The position numbers and the translations under genes are program-made. DNA of 33,101 nucleotides, taken from the NCBI GenBank assembly GCA_903864895.1, contig CAIPHQ010000503.1, positions 1-33,101 on the forward strand. Reading direction: 5' to 3'. Source of the stretch: an uncultured Rhodospirillales bacterium. Its GTDB lineage: Bacteria > Pseudomonadota > Alphaproteobacteria > Acetobacterales > Acetobacteraceae. Of the stretch, positions 19,223 through 30,123 are shown one piece after another (position 1 is the stretch's first letter; every line of letters begins with the position of its first letter). The notes under the pieces are model-generated. The model was given only the letters and a program-made list of their open reading frames with translations, did not search any database and was not told where the DNA came from.

Positions 19223-20995
19223 GTGACAACACAAAACCCGGTTCCGGTCCGCGCCAAGCTCGGCTCACTGCGCCTCGTGTTCCCCTATTTGCGCGCCTAT
19301 GCGTCGCGGGTGGCGGGGGCTGCGGTGGCGCTGGTGGTGGCCGCCGGGTTGGTGCTGGGGCTGGGCCAGGGCGTGCGCCGGCTGATTGATGACGGGTTCG
19401 CCAGCGGCGGCGCGGCGCAACTGGACCACGCGGCACTGGCCATGTTCGGCATCGTCGCGGCCTTGGCCTTCGCCACCTGTGCCCGCTACTACCTTGTTTC
19501 ATGGCTGGGCGAGCGCGTGGCCGCCGATATCCGCCGCGACGTGTTCAACCGCGTGATTGCGCTGTCCCCCGCCTATTTCGAAACCGCGCGCACCGGCGAC
19601 ATCCTGTCACGCCTGACCGCCGATATCTCGGTGCTGCAAGCCCTTGTGGGCTCGGCCATTTCGCAGGGCGTGCGCAACGCGCTGATGCTGGCGGGATCGT
19701 TCGGCATGCTGGTGTTCACCAGCGCCAAGCTGGCCGGAATTATCGCCATCGTGCTGCCCATCGTGATCGGCCCGCTGATCTGGTTCGGGCGGCGGGAAAA
19801 GCGCCAATCGCGCGCCGCACAGGACCGCGTGGCCGATCTGGGCGCCTATGCCGAGGAGACCATCACCGGGCTGCGCACCGTGCAGGCGTTCACGCATGAA
19901 CCGGTGGACCGGGCGAAGTTCAGCGAGACGGTCGAGCGCTCGGTGGGCACCGCGTTGCAGCGGGTGCGTACGCGGGCAACGCTGATTTTGGTGGTGATCC
20001 TGCTGGGCTTCGGGGCGGTGACCTTCGCGCTGTGGGTCGGCGGGCGGGATGTGATCGGCGGGCGGATGACCGGCGGCGAACTCTCGGCCTTCGTGCTGTA
20101 CGCGGTCATTCTCGCCACCAACGGGGCGACCATGAGCGAGATTTGGGGCGACGTGCAGCGCGCCGCCGGGGCCGCCGAGCGGTTGCTGGAATTGCTGCAC
20201 GAGACCCCGAGCATCACCGCCCCCGCCGTCCCCGCCCGGCTGGCACGCCCGGTGCGCGGGCGGATTGCCTTCGAGGACGTGACCTTCGAATACCCCACCC
20301 GCCCCGGGCACAGCGCGCTGGACGGCATGACCCTGACCGTCGAGCCAGGTGAGACAGTGGCACTGGTTGGGCCATCCGGCGCGGGCAAAACCACGGTGCT
20401 GGGGTTGCTGCTGCGCTTCTACGACCCGAAATCCGGCACCATCCGGCTGGACGGCACAAATATCGCCACGCTGGACCCCGCCGAGTTGCGCGGCTGCCTT
20501 GGGCTGGTGCCGCAGGACCCGATGATCTTCAGCGCCAATGCGTGGGACAACATCCGCTTCGGCCGGCCGGACGCGACCGACGCCGAGGTGCGCGCAGCGG
20601 CGGAAGCGGCGGCGGCGGCGGGGTTCCTTGATGAACTGCCAAACGGGTTCGGCACATTTCTGGGTGCCAAGGGCGTGATGCTGTCGGGCGGCCAGCGCCA
20701 GCGCGTGGCGATTGCCCGCGCCATCCTGCGCGACCCGCGCGTGCTGCTGCTGGATGAGGCCACCAGTGCGCTGGATGCGGAATCCGAACAGGCGGTGCAG
20801 CAGGCACTGGCGACGCTGGCGAAAGGCCGCACCACGCTGGTGGTGGCGCACCGGCTTGCCACCGTGCGCCGTGCCGACCGCATTGTGGTGCTGGACCGCG
20901 GGCGGATTGTCGCCACCGGCACGCATGACGCGCTGTCGCGGGAAGACGGGCTGTATGCCCGTCTCGCCACACTGCAATTCGGTGCGGTGGTCTGA
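19223..20995 (+). CDS. ABC exporter half-transporter (MsbA-related permease/ATPase fusion)
   Basis: A 590-residue half-transporter with an N-terminal six-helix ABC type I exporter domain (about 20-310) fused to an ATPase. The ATPase shows Walker A GPSGAGKTTV, Q-loop VPQDP, signature LSGGQRQRVAIARA, Walker B VLLLDEATSALD and H-loop VAHR. I prefer GTG 19223, with GGAG 9 nt upstream. An in-frame ATG at 19190 would add 11 residues. It would work as a homodimer in the inner membrane exporting a lipid or hydrophobic compound. The MATE gene follows after 2 bp. It lies 90 bp downstream of lutC, so it may or may not share the lut transcript. Confidence 0.92.
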   Translation: MTTQNPVPVRAKLGSLRLVFPYLRAYASRVAGAAVALVVAAGLVLGLGQGVRRLIDDGFASGGAAQLDHAALAMFGIVAALAFATCARYYLVSWLGERVAADIRRDVFNRVIALSPAYFETARTGDILSRLTADISVLQALVGSAISQGVRNALMLAGSFGMLVFTSAKLAGIIAIVLPIVIGPLIWFGRREKRQSRAAQDRVADLGAYAEETITGLRTVQAFTHEPVDRAKFSETVERSVGTALQRVRTRATLILVVILLGFGAVTFALWVGGRDVIGGRMTGGELSAFVLYAVILATNGATMSEIWGDVQRAAGAAERLLELLHETPSITAPAVPARLARPVRGRIAFEDVTFEYPTRPGHSALDGMTLTVEPGETVALVGPSGAGKTTVLGLLLRFYDPKSGTIRLDGTNIATLDPAELRGCLGLVPQDPMIFSANAWDNIRFGRPDATDAEVRAAAEAAAAAGFLDELPNGFGTFLGAKGVMLSGGQRQRVAIARAILRDPRVLLLDEATSALDAESEQAVQQALATLAKGRTTLVVAHRLATVRRADRIVVLDRGRIVATGTHDALSREDGLYARLATLQFGAVV

Positions 20996-20997
20996 GC

Positions 20998-22437
20998 GTG
21001 GCGGCGCTGCCGAATCAGGCCCGGTTCACCACCGGGTCCACCATGCGCCACGTGATGGTGATGGCCAGCACAGGCGCGGTGGGGCTGGTGGCGGTGTTTG
21101 GGGTTGACCTGATCAACCTGTTCTACATCTCGCTGCTGGGCGAAAAGCCGATTGCCGCCGCCGTGGGTTTCGCGGGCGTGGTGGGGTTCCTGCAAGCCTC
21201 GATGGCCATCGGCATGATGATCGGCGTGGGCGCGGTGGTCTCGCGGGAGATCGGGGCGGGCCGGATGGAAGATGCGCGGCGCATCGCCACCGCGAGCCTC
21301 GTGGTGCTGGCCGCCATCATGGCGGTGATTGCAGCCGTCACGCTCACCTTCCTCAACCCGTTGCTGGACGCGCTGGGTGCCCATGGCGAAACCCGCGCGC
21401 TGGCGGCCGGATTTCTGCACATCGCGGTGCCGTCGGTGCCGCTGATGTCGGCGGGCATGTGCTGCTCGGCATTGCTGCGCTCGGTGGGCGACGCGCGGCG
21501 GGCGATGAACGTCACGCTGTTTGCAGCCCTTGCCACCGCGATTCTGGACCCGATCCTGATCTTCGGGCTGCACCTGAACCTGACCGGGGCGGCGATCAGC
21601 ACCGTGCTGTCGCGCTGCATGCTGGCCTATGTGGGCTGGCGCGGCGTGGCCGGGGTGCATGACCTGCTGGGCCGCTTCACACCATCCGCGCTGGCGGGTG
21701 ACATGCGCCGGGTGTTCGCGGTGGCGGGCCCGGCGGTGCTGTCCAATCTGGCGACCCCGGTGGGGGCGGCGTTCGTGACCAGCAGCATGGCTGCGTTCGG
21801 CCCGGCGGCGATTGCCGGGCAGGCCACCATCGACCGGCTGTCACCAGTGGCGTTCGGGCTGGTCTATGCGCTGAGCGGCTCGGTGGGGCCGATTCTGGCG
21901 CAAAATCTGGGCGCGGGCCGCACCGACCGGGTGCGCGGGGCGCTGCGCGACGCCATGCTGTTCATGGTGGCCGCCGTGGTGACGGCTTGGCTGATTCTGG
22001 CCGCCGCGCAATCGCTGATCGTATGGGCGTTCCATGCCGAGGGGGTCAGTGCGGACCTGATCCGGCTGTGGTGTTCGTGGCTGGCGGGATCGTTCCTGTT
22101 CACCGGGGCGCTGTTTGTGGGCAACGCGGTGTTCAACAATCTCGGCTACCCGCTGCTGTCCACCCTGTTCAACTGGGGCCGCGCCACGCTGGGCACAATT
22201 CCGCTGGTGTACTGGGGCGCGCAATACGGCCCGCTGGGCGTGATCAGCGGGCAGGCGGCGGGCTCGGCGGTGTTTGGCATCGCGGCGGCCATCACCGCGT
22301 TCACGCTGGTGCGGCGGATGGATCTGCGCGCAATCCAAGCGCATGAAGGCGCGGTGCCGGTGGTCGGCGGCTCGGGTCAGGCGGCCATGGCGGTCATGGC
22401 AGGGCGGCCAATGTCGCCGCCGCACGAGCGCCCGTAA
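20998..22437 (+). CDS. MATE family efflux transporter
   Basis: A 479-residue integral inner-membrane protein with about 12 predicted hydrophobic helices in two repeats. Typical features are the early FGVDLINLFYISLLGE, SREIGAGRMEDARRIA after helix 2, and the matching GPILAQNLGAGRTDRVRGALRDA in the second half. It would export cationic or organic compounds by Na+ or H+ antiport. The start is a GTG 2 bp after the ABC exporter stop, so the two are co-transcribed. The last 44 bp overlap the 3' end of the convergent cbbR gene. Confidence 0.93.
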   Translation: MAALPNQARFTTGSTMRHVMVMASTGAVGLVAVFGVDLINLFYISLLGEKPIAAAVGFAGVVGFLQASMAIGMMIGVGAVVSREIGAGRMEDARRIATASLVVLAAIMAVIAAVTLTFLNPLLDALGAHGETRALAAGFLHIAVPSVPLMSAGMCCSALLRSVGDARRAMNVTLFAALATAILDPILIFGLHLNLTGAAISTVLSRCMLAYVGWRGVAGVHDLLGRFTPSALAGDMRRVFAVAGPAVLSNLATPVGAAFVTSSMAAFGPAAIAGQATIDRLSPVAFGLVYALSGSVGPILAQNLGAGRTDRVRGALRDAMLFMVAAVVTAWLILAAAQSLIVWAFHAEGVSADLIRLWCSWLAGSFLFTGALFVGNAVFNNLGYPLLSTLFNWGRATLGTIPLVYWGAQYGPLGVISGQAAGSAVFGIAAAITAFTLVRRMDLRAIQAHEGAVPVVGGSGQAAMAVMAGRPMSPPHERP

Positions 22438-23374
22438 GCGGGGCGAAAGCGGCGCGATAGCCGTCTTCCAGATCCTCGATGACGCGCTGGCCGTGGGTCA
22501 GCAGGAAACTGCGCAGCCTTGAGTGCACCGGCAACAGCGGCATGGTGCGGCGATGCGCCACGAACCAGCTTCGCATCAGTGGCAACCCCTCCACAGGCAC
22601 CACCCGCATCAACCCCAGCGCCAGTTCCAGCCCCACCGTGTGGCGTGACAGCATGGCCATGCCCATGCCCGCCATCACCGCCTGCTTGATGGTCTCGTTG
22701 CTGCTGCTGGTCATGGCGATGCGCAGCGGCAGACCGGCATCGCGGAAATACTGCTCCATCAGCTTGCGCGTGCCCGAGCCATCCTCCCGGACAATGAAGC
22801 GCTCACCGCGCAGGGCGGCAGGTGGATGCAGCCCGTCTTCGGCCAGTTTGTGGCCAGGCGGGGCCACCAATACGGTGGGGTGCGGCGCGAAGACCTCGGC
22901 GGTCAGATCGGTGCCGTCCGGCGGGCGGCCAGTTACCGCAAGTTCAATCTCGCCCCGCTCCAGCGCCTCGGTGATCTCGCTGCGGTTGCCGTCACGCAGA
23001 TGGATGGAGATACCGGGCGATTCGGCCTGAAATCGCGCCAGAATATGCGGCACGATGTATTTGGCCGTAGAGATCAGCCCGATGGTGATCCGCCCGCCGG
23101 TGGCCCCGCGCAGCGCGGTGAGTGACTGGTCGGCATCGTGCAGCGCCTGCAACACGGTACGCGCATAGCCCAAAAGCGCGGTGCCGGCATCGGACAGCAC
23201 CACGGTGCGCCCGGTGCGCTCGAACAGCGCAAAGCCGCTCATGCTCTCGATCTGCTTGATCTGAAAGGAAATCGCCGCGGGGGAGATGCGCAACCGTTCG
23301 GCCGCGCGCACGAAGGACTGGCCCTCCGCAGCTTCGACGAAGATTTGCAACTGGCGGAAGGTGACGTTGCGCAT
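22394..23374 (-). CDS. cbbR: LysR-type regulator of the Calvin cycle operon (CbbR)
   Basis: A 326-residue LysR-type transcription factor. The N-terminal winged helix-turn-helix (about 1-60) is FRQLQIFVEAAEGQSFVRAAERLRISPAAISFQIKQIE. The effector-binding domain follows (about 90-300), with AVTGRPPDGTDL and the late HRRTMPLLPVHSRLRSFL. I place the start at ATG 23374; an upstream in-frame ATG at 23434 would add 20 unconserved residues lying within the promoter region. It is divergent from cbbL, the classical CbbR position, and would activate the operon in response to metabolites such as RuBP or NADPH. Its 3' end overlaps the MATE gene. Confidence 0.92.
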   Translation of the reverse strand: MRNVTFRQLQIFVEAAEGQSFVRAAERLRISPAAISFQIKQIESMSGFALFERTGRTVVLSDAGTALLGYARTVLQALHDADQSLTALRGATGGRITIGLISTAKYIVPHILARFQAESPGISIHLRDGNRSEITEALERGEIELAVTGRPPDGTDLTAEVFAPHPTVLVAPPGHKLAEDGLHPPAALRGERFIVREDGSGTRKLMEQYFRDAGLPLRIAMTSSSNETIKQAVMAGMGMAMLSRHTVGLELALGLMRVVPVEGLPLMRSWFVAHRRTMPLLPVHSRLRSFLLTHGQRVIEDLEDGYRAAFAPLTGARAAATLAALP

Positions 23375-23400
23375 GGGGGCCTTTCGCGGCGGCAGGACCG

Positions 23401-24990
<1,590 letters not shown>

Positions 24991-25004
24991 GCGGGAGCGC
25001 CACC

Positions 25005-25418
25005 ATGAAAGTCACCCAGGGCCAGTTTTCGTTTCTGCCCGATCTGACCGACGCCGACATCGCCAAACAGGTTGAATACGCGCTGGAAAAAGGCTGGGCG
25101 GTGGCGGTGGAATACACCACCGACCCGCACCCGCGGAACACCTACTGGACGATGTGGGGCAACCCGATGTTCGACCTGAAGGACCCGGCCGGCGTGATGA
25201 TGGAAATCACCGCCTGCCGCCGCGAACACGGCGGCAAATACATCCGCGTGCTGGCGTTCGACAGCAAGAAGGGCTGGGAGTCGATCCGGATGAATTTCAT
25301 GATCAACCGCCCGGAATACGAACCCGGCTTCGAACTGGTGCGCGCAGAAGGGCCGGGCCGCACGGTGCGCTACACGCTGCGCAGCCACAGCACTGCCGCC
25401 TATCCGGCGGCAAGCTGA
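25005..25418 (+). CDS. cbbS: RubisCO small subunit, red-type
   Basis: Small subunit of the L8S8 enzyme. From ATG 25005, with GGGAG about 8 nt upstream, the product is 137 residues. It contains [37 protein letters not shown] and [16 protein letters not shown], all typical for red-type small subunits. The C-terminal extension (about 105-137, [20 protein letters not shown]) is the extra beta-hairpin that distinguishes red-type from green-type small subunits and lines the central channel. It lies 14 bp after cbbL and 28 bp before rpe. Confidence 0.96.
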   Translation: MKVTQGQFSFLPDLTDADIAKQVEYALEKGWAVAVEYTTDPHPRNTYWTMWGNPMFDLKDPAGVMMEITACRREHGGKYIRVLAFDSKKGWESIRMNFMINRPEYEPGFELVRAEGPGRTVRYTLRSHSTAAYPAAS

Positions 25419-25446
25419 ACGGCTGATACGGCCGGGAGGAACGACC

Positions 25447-26157
25447 ATGAAAAAATACCGCATCGCCCCGTCAATCCTCTCGGCCGACTTCGCCCGTCTA
25501 GGCGAGGAAGTCACAAGCGTGCTGGCTGACGGCGCGGACGTGATCCATTTCGACGTGATGGACAATCACTATGTGCCGAACCTGACCTTCGGCCCGATGA
25601 TCCTGCAAGCCATCCGCGGCCTGACCAAAGCGCCGATGGATGTGCACCTGATGGTCAAGCCGGTGGATGCGCTGGTGCCGATGTTCGCCAAGGCGGGAGC
25701 CGACATCATCAGCTTCCACCCCGAAGCCAGCGAGCATATCGACCGCACCTTGTCGCTGATCCGCGACCATGGCTGCCGCGCAGGGCTTGTGCTGAACCCG
25801 GCGACCCCGGTGCATGTGCTGGACCATGTGATGGACCGGCTGGATCTGATTCTGCTGATGAGCGTCAATCCCGGCTTCGGCGGGCAGACATTCATTCCCG
25901 AGACGCTGCGCAAGGCGGCCGCCGTGCGGGCGCGCATCGACGCGCATGTCAAAGCCAATGGCAGGCCGATCTGGCTTGAGATCGACGGCGGTGTCACAGC
26001 CGACAATATCGGCGCCATCGCGGCCGCCGGGGTGGACACATTCGTGGCCGGATCGTCGATCTTCGGCAAGCGCGGTGCCGATGGCAGCTACACGCAGGCC
26101 ATCAGCGCGCTGCGCCAAGGGCTCGGCGATGCCGCCAACGGGCGGAGGGCAGCATGA
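25447..26157 (+). CDS. rpe: Ribulose-phosphate 3-epimerase
   Basis: Interconverts xylulose 5-phosphate and ribulose 5-phosphate, feeding phosphoribulokinase (the cbbE role in this operon). The 236-residue TIM barrel shows [30 protein letters not shown] (catalytic Asp and metal ligands), [20 protein letters not shown] and the phosphate-binding [11 protein letters not shown] with FVAGSSIF. All active-site positions are as expected. GGGAGGA lies about 8 nt before the ATG. The stop overlaps cbbX by 4 bp (ATGA), giving translational coupling. Confidence 0.96.
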   Translation: MKKYRIAPSILSADFARLGEEVTSVLADGADVIHFDVMDNHYVPNLTFGPMILQAIRGLTKAPMDVHLMVKPVDALVPMFAKAGADIISFHPEASEHIDRTLSLIRDHGCRAGLVLNPATPVHVLDHVMDRLDLILLMSVNPGFGGQTFIPETLRKAAAVRARIDAHVKANGRPIWLEIDGGVTADNIGAIAAAGVDTFVAGSSIFGKRGADGSYTQAISALRQGLGDAANGRRAA

Positions 26158-27032
26158 ACGGCGCCGTTGAATCCATCGATCTTGCAGCACTGTATCAGTC
26201 CAGCAACATCCACGCGACGATGCACGCGCTTGATTCCGATCTGGTGGGGCTGACCCCCGTCAAGACGCGGATTCGGGAAATCTCGGCCCTGCTTCTGGTC
26301 GAAAGTGCGCGGCGGCAACTCGGGTTGCAGGCCGAACCGCCATCGCTGCACATGTGCTTCACCGGCAATCCGGGCACCGGCAAGACCACGGTGGCCGGGC
26401 GCATTGCCGAAATTCTGCACCAACTGGGCTATATCCGCCGCAACCATGTGGTGGCGGTCACGCGCGATGATCTGGTGGGGCAATATATCGGCCACACCGC
26501 GCCCAAGACCAAGGAAGTGCTGAAAAAGGCGATGGGCGGCGTGCTGTTCATCGACGAGGCGTATTACCTGTACCGTCCGGAAAACGAGCGCGACTACGGG
26601 CAGGAAGCCATCGAGATCATGCTGCAGGTGATGGAAGACCGGCGCGACGACCTGGTGGTGGTGCTGGCGGGCTACAAGGACCGCATGGACACGTTCTTCA
26701 AGTCCAACCCCGGCATGGCCAGCCGCATCGCCCACCACATCGACTTCCCCGATTACGCGCCGGACGAACTGGTGCAGATTGCAACCCTGATGGTGGAGAA
26801 GATGAATTACCGCTTCTCCGACTCCGGGCAGGAGGCGATGCGCGACTACATCATCCGCCGCATGCAGCAGCCGCGCTTTTCCAATGCGCGGTCGATCCGC
26901 AACGCGCTGGACCGCGCCCGGCTGCGGCAGGCCAACCGGCTGTTTGCCGGGCGGGATGTGCCGGTCAGCCGCGCGGATTTGCAGACCATCGACGGTGCGG
27001 ATATTCGCGCCAGCCGCGTGTTCACGCAGTAA
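26154..27032 (+). CDS. cbbX: Red-type RubisCO activase CbbX (AAA+)
   Basis: A hexameric AAA+ ATPase that removes sugar-phosphate inhibitors from red-type RubisCO by pulling on the large-subunit C-terminus. The 292-residue protein has Walker [10 protein letters not shown] (71-79), the pore loop segment [13 protein letters not shown] (about 109-121), Walker [14 protein letters not shown] (130-142) and sensor/arginine-finger segments [11 protein letters not shown] and [15 protein letters not shown]. Its presence agrees with the form IC RubisCO upstream. The start overlaps the rpe stop. Confidence 0.96.
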   Translation: MNGAVESIDLAALYQSSNIHATMHALDSDLVGLTPVKTRIREISALLLVESARRQLGLQAEPPSLHMCFTGNPGTGKTTVAGRIAEILHQLGYIRRNHVVAVTRDDLVGQYIGHTAPKTKEVLKKAMGGVLFIDEAYYLYRPENERDYGQEAIEIMLQVMEDRRDDLVVVLAGYKDRMDTFFKSNPGMASRIAHHIDFPDYAPDELVQIATLMVEKMNYRFSDSGQEAMRDYIIRRMQQPRFSNARSIRNALDRARLRQANRLFAGRDVPVSRADLQTIDGADIRASRVFTQ

Positions 27033-27062
27033 TATCAACGGCACGACTGACTGGAGCCGCCG

Positions 27063-28124
27063 ATGCCGTACCGCCGCACGACTTTCAGCAAGTTCATCAT
27101 CGAAAGCCTGCGCCGCCGCGCCGGCTCCGACCCCGAACTGGCAGCCCTGCTGAACGACGTGATGACCGCGAGCAAGCTGGTGGCCGCCGCCGTGGCGCGC
27201 GGTTCGGCCGAAACGCGCACGCAACCATCGGGTGGTGAGGAAGCGCGCAACCTCGACAAGCTGGCCAGCGAGATCATGCTGGGCACCTGCGATTTCGGCG
27301 GCCAACTCTGCGGCATGTTGTCGGGCGGCATGGCGCACCCGTACGCCATTCCGCAAGGCTATCCGCGCGGGCGCTACATGCTGGCGTTCGAACCGCTGGA
27401 CAGCACGTCCAACCTCGATGTGAACATGCCACTCGGCACCGTGTTCTCCATCCTGCGCGCACCCGATGGCGTGACCGATGCGCGGGAGGCAGATTTTCTG
27501 CAACCTGGCACACAACAAGTGGCGGCCGGCTACGCGCTGTATGGGCCGAGCGCGTTGCTGGTCATCACGCTGGGCGACGGCGTTTACGGCTTCCGGCTGG
27601 ATCGTGAGATCGGCGCTTACATGCTGGCGCATCCACGCATGACAGTGGCGGACTCCACACAGGAATTCGCCGTCAATGCCTCCAACGCGCGCTTCTGGGA
27701 ACCGCCGGTGCGCCGCTATGTGGAGGAGACCACCGAGGGGGCGGAAGGCCCGCGCGGAGAGGAATTCACCACGCGCTGGAGCGCCTCGATTGTCGCCGAA
27801 GTCCATCGCATCCTGATCCGTGGCGGGCTGTTCATGAACCCGCGCGACACGCGGGACACTTCGGTGCCGGGCCACATCCGGCTGCTGACCGTGGCCAATC
27901 CGCTGGCGATGATTGTGGAACAGGCGGGCGGTGCCGCCTCCACCGGGCGCACGCGGCTGCTGGACTTGCAGCCCTCCACCATCAGCCAGAGCGTACCGGT
28001 GATTCTGGGGTCGCGGCGGGAAGTGGAACGGCTGGTGGAGTATCACGCCGCCTATGATCGCGGTGAGCCGATCCGCTTCGAATCGCCGCTGTTCAAGACC
28101 CGTTCGCTGTTCCGCACCGTGTAG
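27063..28124 (+). CDS. cbbF: Class I fructose-1,6-bisphosphatase homologue with degenerate metal site
   Basis: By position and overall similarity this is the operon FBPase: 353 residues, with YPRGRYMLAFEPLD, DFLQPGTQQVAAGYALYGPS, NASNARFWEPP, VAEVHRIL, EQAGGAASTGR and VPVILGSRREVERL all at family positions. Key residues differ when aligned by eye to pig FBPase numbering. The Glu97-Glu98 pair is Gly88-Gly89 (SGGM). Asp118 is Glu110 (EPLD). Tyr264 is Asn259. Lys274 is His271. Tyr279-Glu280 is Thr276-Val277. Only Asp121 (Asp113) of the metal ligands is kept unchanged. The frame is intact, so the protein is made but is likely impaired or altered as a phosphatase. It lies 30 bp after cbbX and 17 bp before cbbP. 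Confidence 0.88.
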   Translation: MPYRRTTFSKFIIESLRRRAGSDPELAALLNDVMTASKLVAAAVARGSAETRTQPSGGEEARNLDKLASEIMLGTCDFGGQLCGMLSGGMAHPYAIPQGYPRGRYMLAFEPLDSTSNLDVNMPLGTVFSILRAPDGVTDAREADFLQPGTQQVAAGYALYGPSALLVITLGDGVYGFRLDREIGAYMLAHPRMTVADSTQEFAVNASNARFWEPPVRRYVEETTEGAEGPRGEEFTTRWSASIVAEVHRILIRGGLFMNPRDTRDTSVPGHIRLLTVANPLAMIVEQAGGAASTGRTRLLDLQPSTISQSVPVILGSRREVERLVEYHAAYDRGEPIRFESPLFKTRSLFRTV

Positions 28125-28141
28125 GACCGGAAGACCAAGCC

Positions 28142-29017
28142 ATGTCCACCAAACATCCGATTATCGCCATTACCGGCAGTTCTGGCGCGGGCACCACCAC
28201 GGTGATGACCACGTTCCAGCAAATCTTCCGCCGCGAGGGTGTTACCGCCGCCGTGGTGGAAGGCGATGCCTTCCACCGTTACGACCGTGCCGAGATGCGC
28301 GTGCGGATGGCCGAGGAGCAGGCCAATGGCAACCAGCATTTCAGCCATTTCGGCCCGGACACCAACCTGTTCGAGGATCTGGAACTGCTGTTCCGCCAAT
28401 ACGGCGAAAGCGGATTCGGCCGCGTGCGCAAATACCTGCACGACGACCAGGAAGCCGCGCCCTACAACCAGAAGCCCGGCACGTTCACCCCGTGGGAAGA
28501 CATCACCGCACGCACCGACCTGCTGTTTTATGAGGGCCTGCACGGCGGCGTGAAAACCGATACCGTGAATGTGGCCAAGCATGTCGATCTGCTGATCGGC
28601 GTGGTGCCGATCATCAATCTGGAATGGATCCAGAAGCTGCATCGCGACAAGCGCACGCGCGGCCATTCGCATGAGGCGGTGGTGGACACCATTCTGCGCC
28701 GGATGCCCGATTACGTGAACTACATCTGCCCGCAATTTGCCGAAACGCACGTGAACTTCCAGCGCGTGCCCACGGTGGACACCTCCAACCCGTTCATCGC
28801 CCGCGACATTCCCAGCCCCGACGAAAGCATGCTGGTCATCCGCTTCCGCAACCCCAAGGGCATCGACTTCCCATATCTGTTGTCGATGCTGAGCGGCAGT
28901 TTCATGTCGCGCGCCAACACCATTGTGTGCGAGGGCGGCAAGATGGCACTTGCGATGCAGTTGATTTTCACGCCGATGATCTGGCAATTGATGGACCGCA
29001 AGAAGCGCGCGTTCTAG
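28142..29017 (+). CDS. cbbP: Phosphoribulokinase
   Basis: Phosphorylates ribulose 5-phosphate to RuBP, the substrate of RubisCO. The 291-residue bacterial-type enzyme has the P-loop [12 protein letters not shown] (about 10-21), the catalytic-base region [14 protein letters not shown], the acidic [26 protein letters not shown] carrying the conserved Lys and Arg residues for substrate and ATP, and [16 protein letters not shown]. All are as in characterised proteobacterial enzymes, in contrast to the degenerate CbbF just upstream. Bacterial members are typically octameric and NADH-activated. Confidence 0.97.
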   Translation: MSTKHPIIAITGSSGAGTTTVMTTFQQIFRREGVTAAVVEGDAFHRYDRAEMRVRMAEEQANGNQHFSHFGPDTNLFEDLELLFRQYGESGFGRVRKYLHDDQEAAPYNQKPGTFTPWEDITARTDLLFYEGLHGGVKTDTVNVAKHVDLLIGVVPIINLEWIQKLHRDKRTRGHSHEAVVDTILRRMPDYVNYICPQFAETHVNFQRVPTVDTSNPFIARDIPSPDESMLVIRFRNPKGIDFPYLLSMLSGSFMSRANTIVCEGGKMALAMQLIFTPMIWQLMDRKKRAF

Positions 29018-29040
29018 TCCAATACAAGGAGAAAATAGAC

Positions 29041-30081
29041 ATGGCCCTTGTCGCGATGCGGCAGTTGCTGGACCACGCCGCCGAGCACGGCTACGGTCTA
29101 CCCGCGTTCAATATCAACAACATGGAACAGATCCAGGCGATCATGCAGGCTGCCGATGCAGTCGGCGCTCCGGTGATCCTGCAAGGCTCGGCCGGGGCGC
29201 GCAAATACGCCGGTGAGCCGTTCCTGCGCCACATGGTGCAGGCGGCGGTGGAAATGTGGCCGCATATTCCGGTGGCCATGCATCAGGACCACGGCGCCAG
29301 CCCCGCCGTGTGCCTGCGCGCCATGCGCTCGGGCTTCACCAGCGTGATGATGGATGGCTCGCTGATGGAGGACATGAAAACCCCCTCAAGCTACGAGTAC
29401 AACATCGAAGTCACGCGCACCGTGGTGGGCATGGCGCATGCCATCGGCGTATCGGTGGAAGGCGAACTCGGCTGCCTCGGCTCGCTGGAAACCGGCGAAG
29501 CGGGGGAAGAAGACGGCTCCGGCGCCGAGGGCAAGCTCACCCACGACCAGTTGCTGACCGACCCGGATCAGGCGGCGGACTTCGTGGCGAAAACCGGCGT
29601 GGATGCGCTGGCCATTGCCATCGGCACCAGCCATGGCGCCTACAAGTTCTCGCGCAAACCCACCGGTGAGACGCTGGCGATTTCGCGCATCCGTGAAATT
29701 CACGCGCGCCTGCCGAACACGCATCTGGTGATGCACGGCTCCTCCAGCGTGCCGCAGGAATGGCTGGAAACCATTCGCGAATACGGCGGCAAGATCAAGG
29801 AAACCTATGGCGTGCCGGTGGCCGAAATTCAGGAAGGCATCCGCAACGGCGTGCGCAAGGTGAATATCGACACCGATATCCGTCTGGCGATGACGGGTGC
29901 CATGCGCCGTGCCATGGGCAAGAACCCGGAGGAATTCGACCCGCGCAAGTTCCTTACCGCCGCCACCAAGGCGGCCAAGGAATTGTGCCAGGAGCGGTTC
30001 GTGTCGTTCGGTTGCGCCGGACAGGCACAGAAGATCAAGCCGATGGCGCTGGAGGCGATGGCGTTGCGCTACGCGGCGTAG
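29041..30081 (+). CDS. cbbA: Class II fructose-bisphosphate aldolase, Calvin-cycle subtype
   Basis: Condenses dihydroxyacetone phosphate with glyceraldehyde 3-phosphate (and erythrose 4-phosphate) in RuBP regeneration. From ATG 29041, preceded by AAGGAG, the product is 346 residues. Zinc and catalytic residues are visible in MHQDHG (His81, Asp83, His84), [25 protein letters not shown] and [12 protein letters not shown]. The phosphate-binding [13 protein letters not shown] is present. It is the last recognisable Calvin-cycle gene of the operon. No transketolase, GAPDH or phosphoglycolate phosphatase gene is present here. Confidence 0.96.
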   Translation: MALVAMRQLLDHAAEHGYGLPAFNINNMEQIQAIMQAADAVGAPVILQGSAGARKYAGEPFLRHMVQAAVEMWPHIPVAMHQDHGASPAVCLRAMRSGFTSVMMDGSLMEDMKTPSSYEYNIEVTRTVVGMAHAIGVSVEGELGCLGSLETGEAGEEDGSGAEGKLTHDQLLTDPDQAADFVAKTGVDALAIAIGTSHGAYKFSRKPTGETLAISRIREIHARLPNTHLVMHGSSSVPQEWLETIREYGGKIKETYGVPVAEIQEGIRNGVRKVNIDTDIRLAMTGAMRRAMGKNPEEFDPRKFLTAATKAAKELCQERFVSFGCAGQAQKIKPMALEAMALRYAA

Positions 30082-30123
30082 CCTCTCGCACAAGGCACGG
30101 GGCGGTGGCAGGGTGCGCGCACC

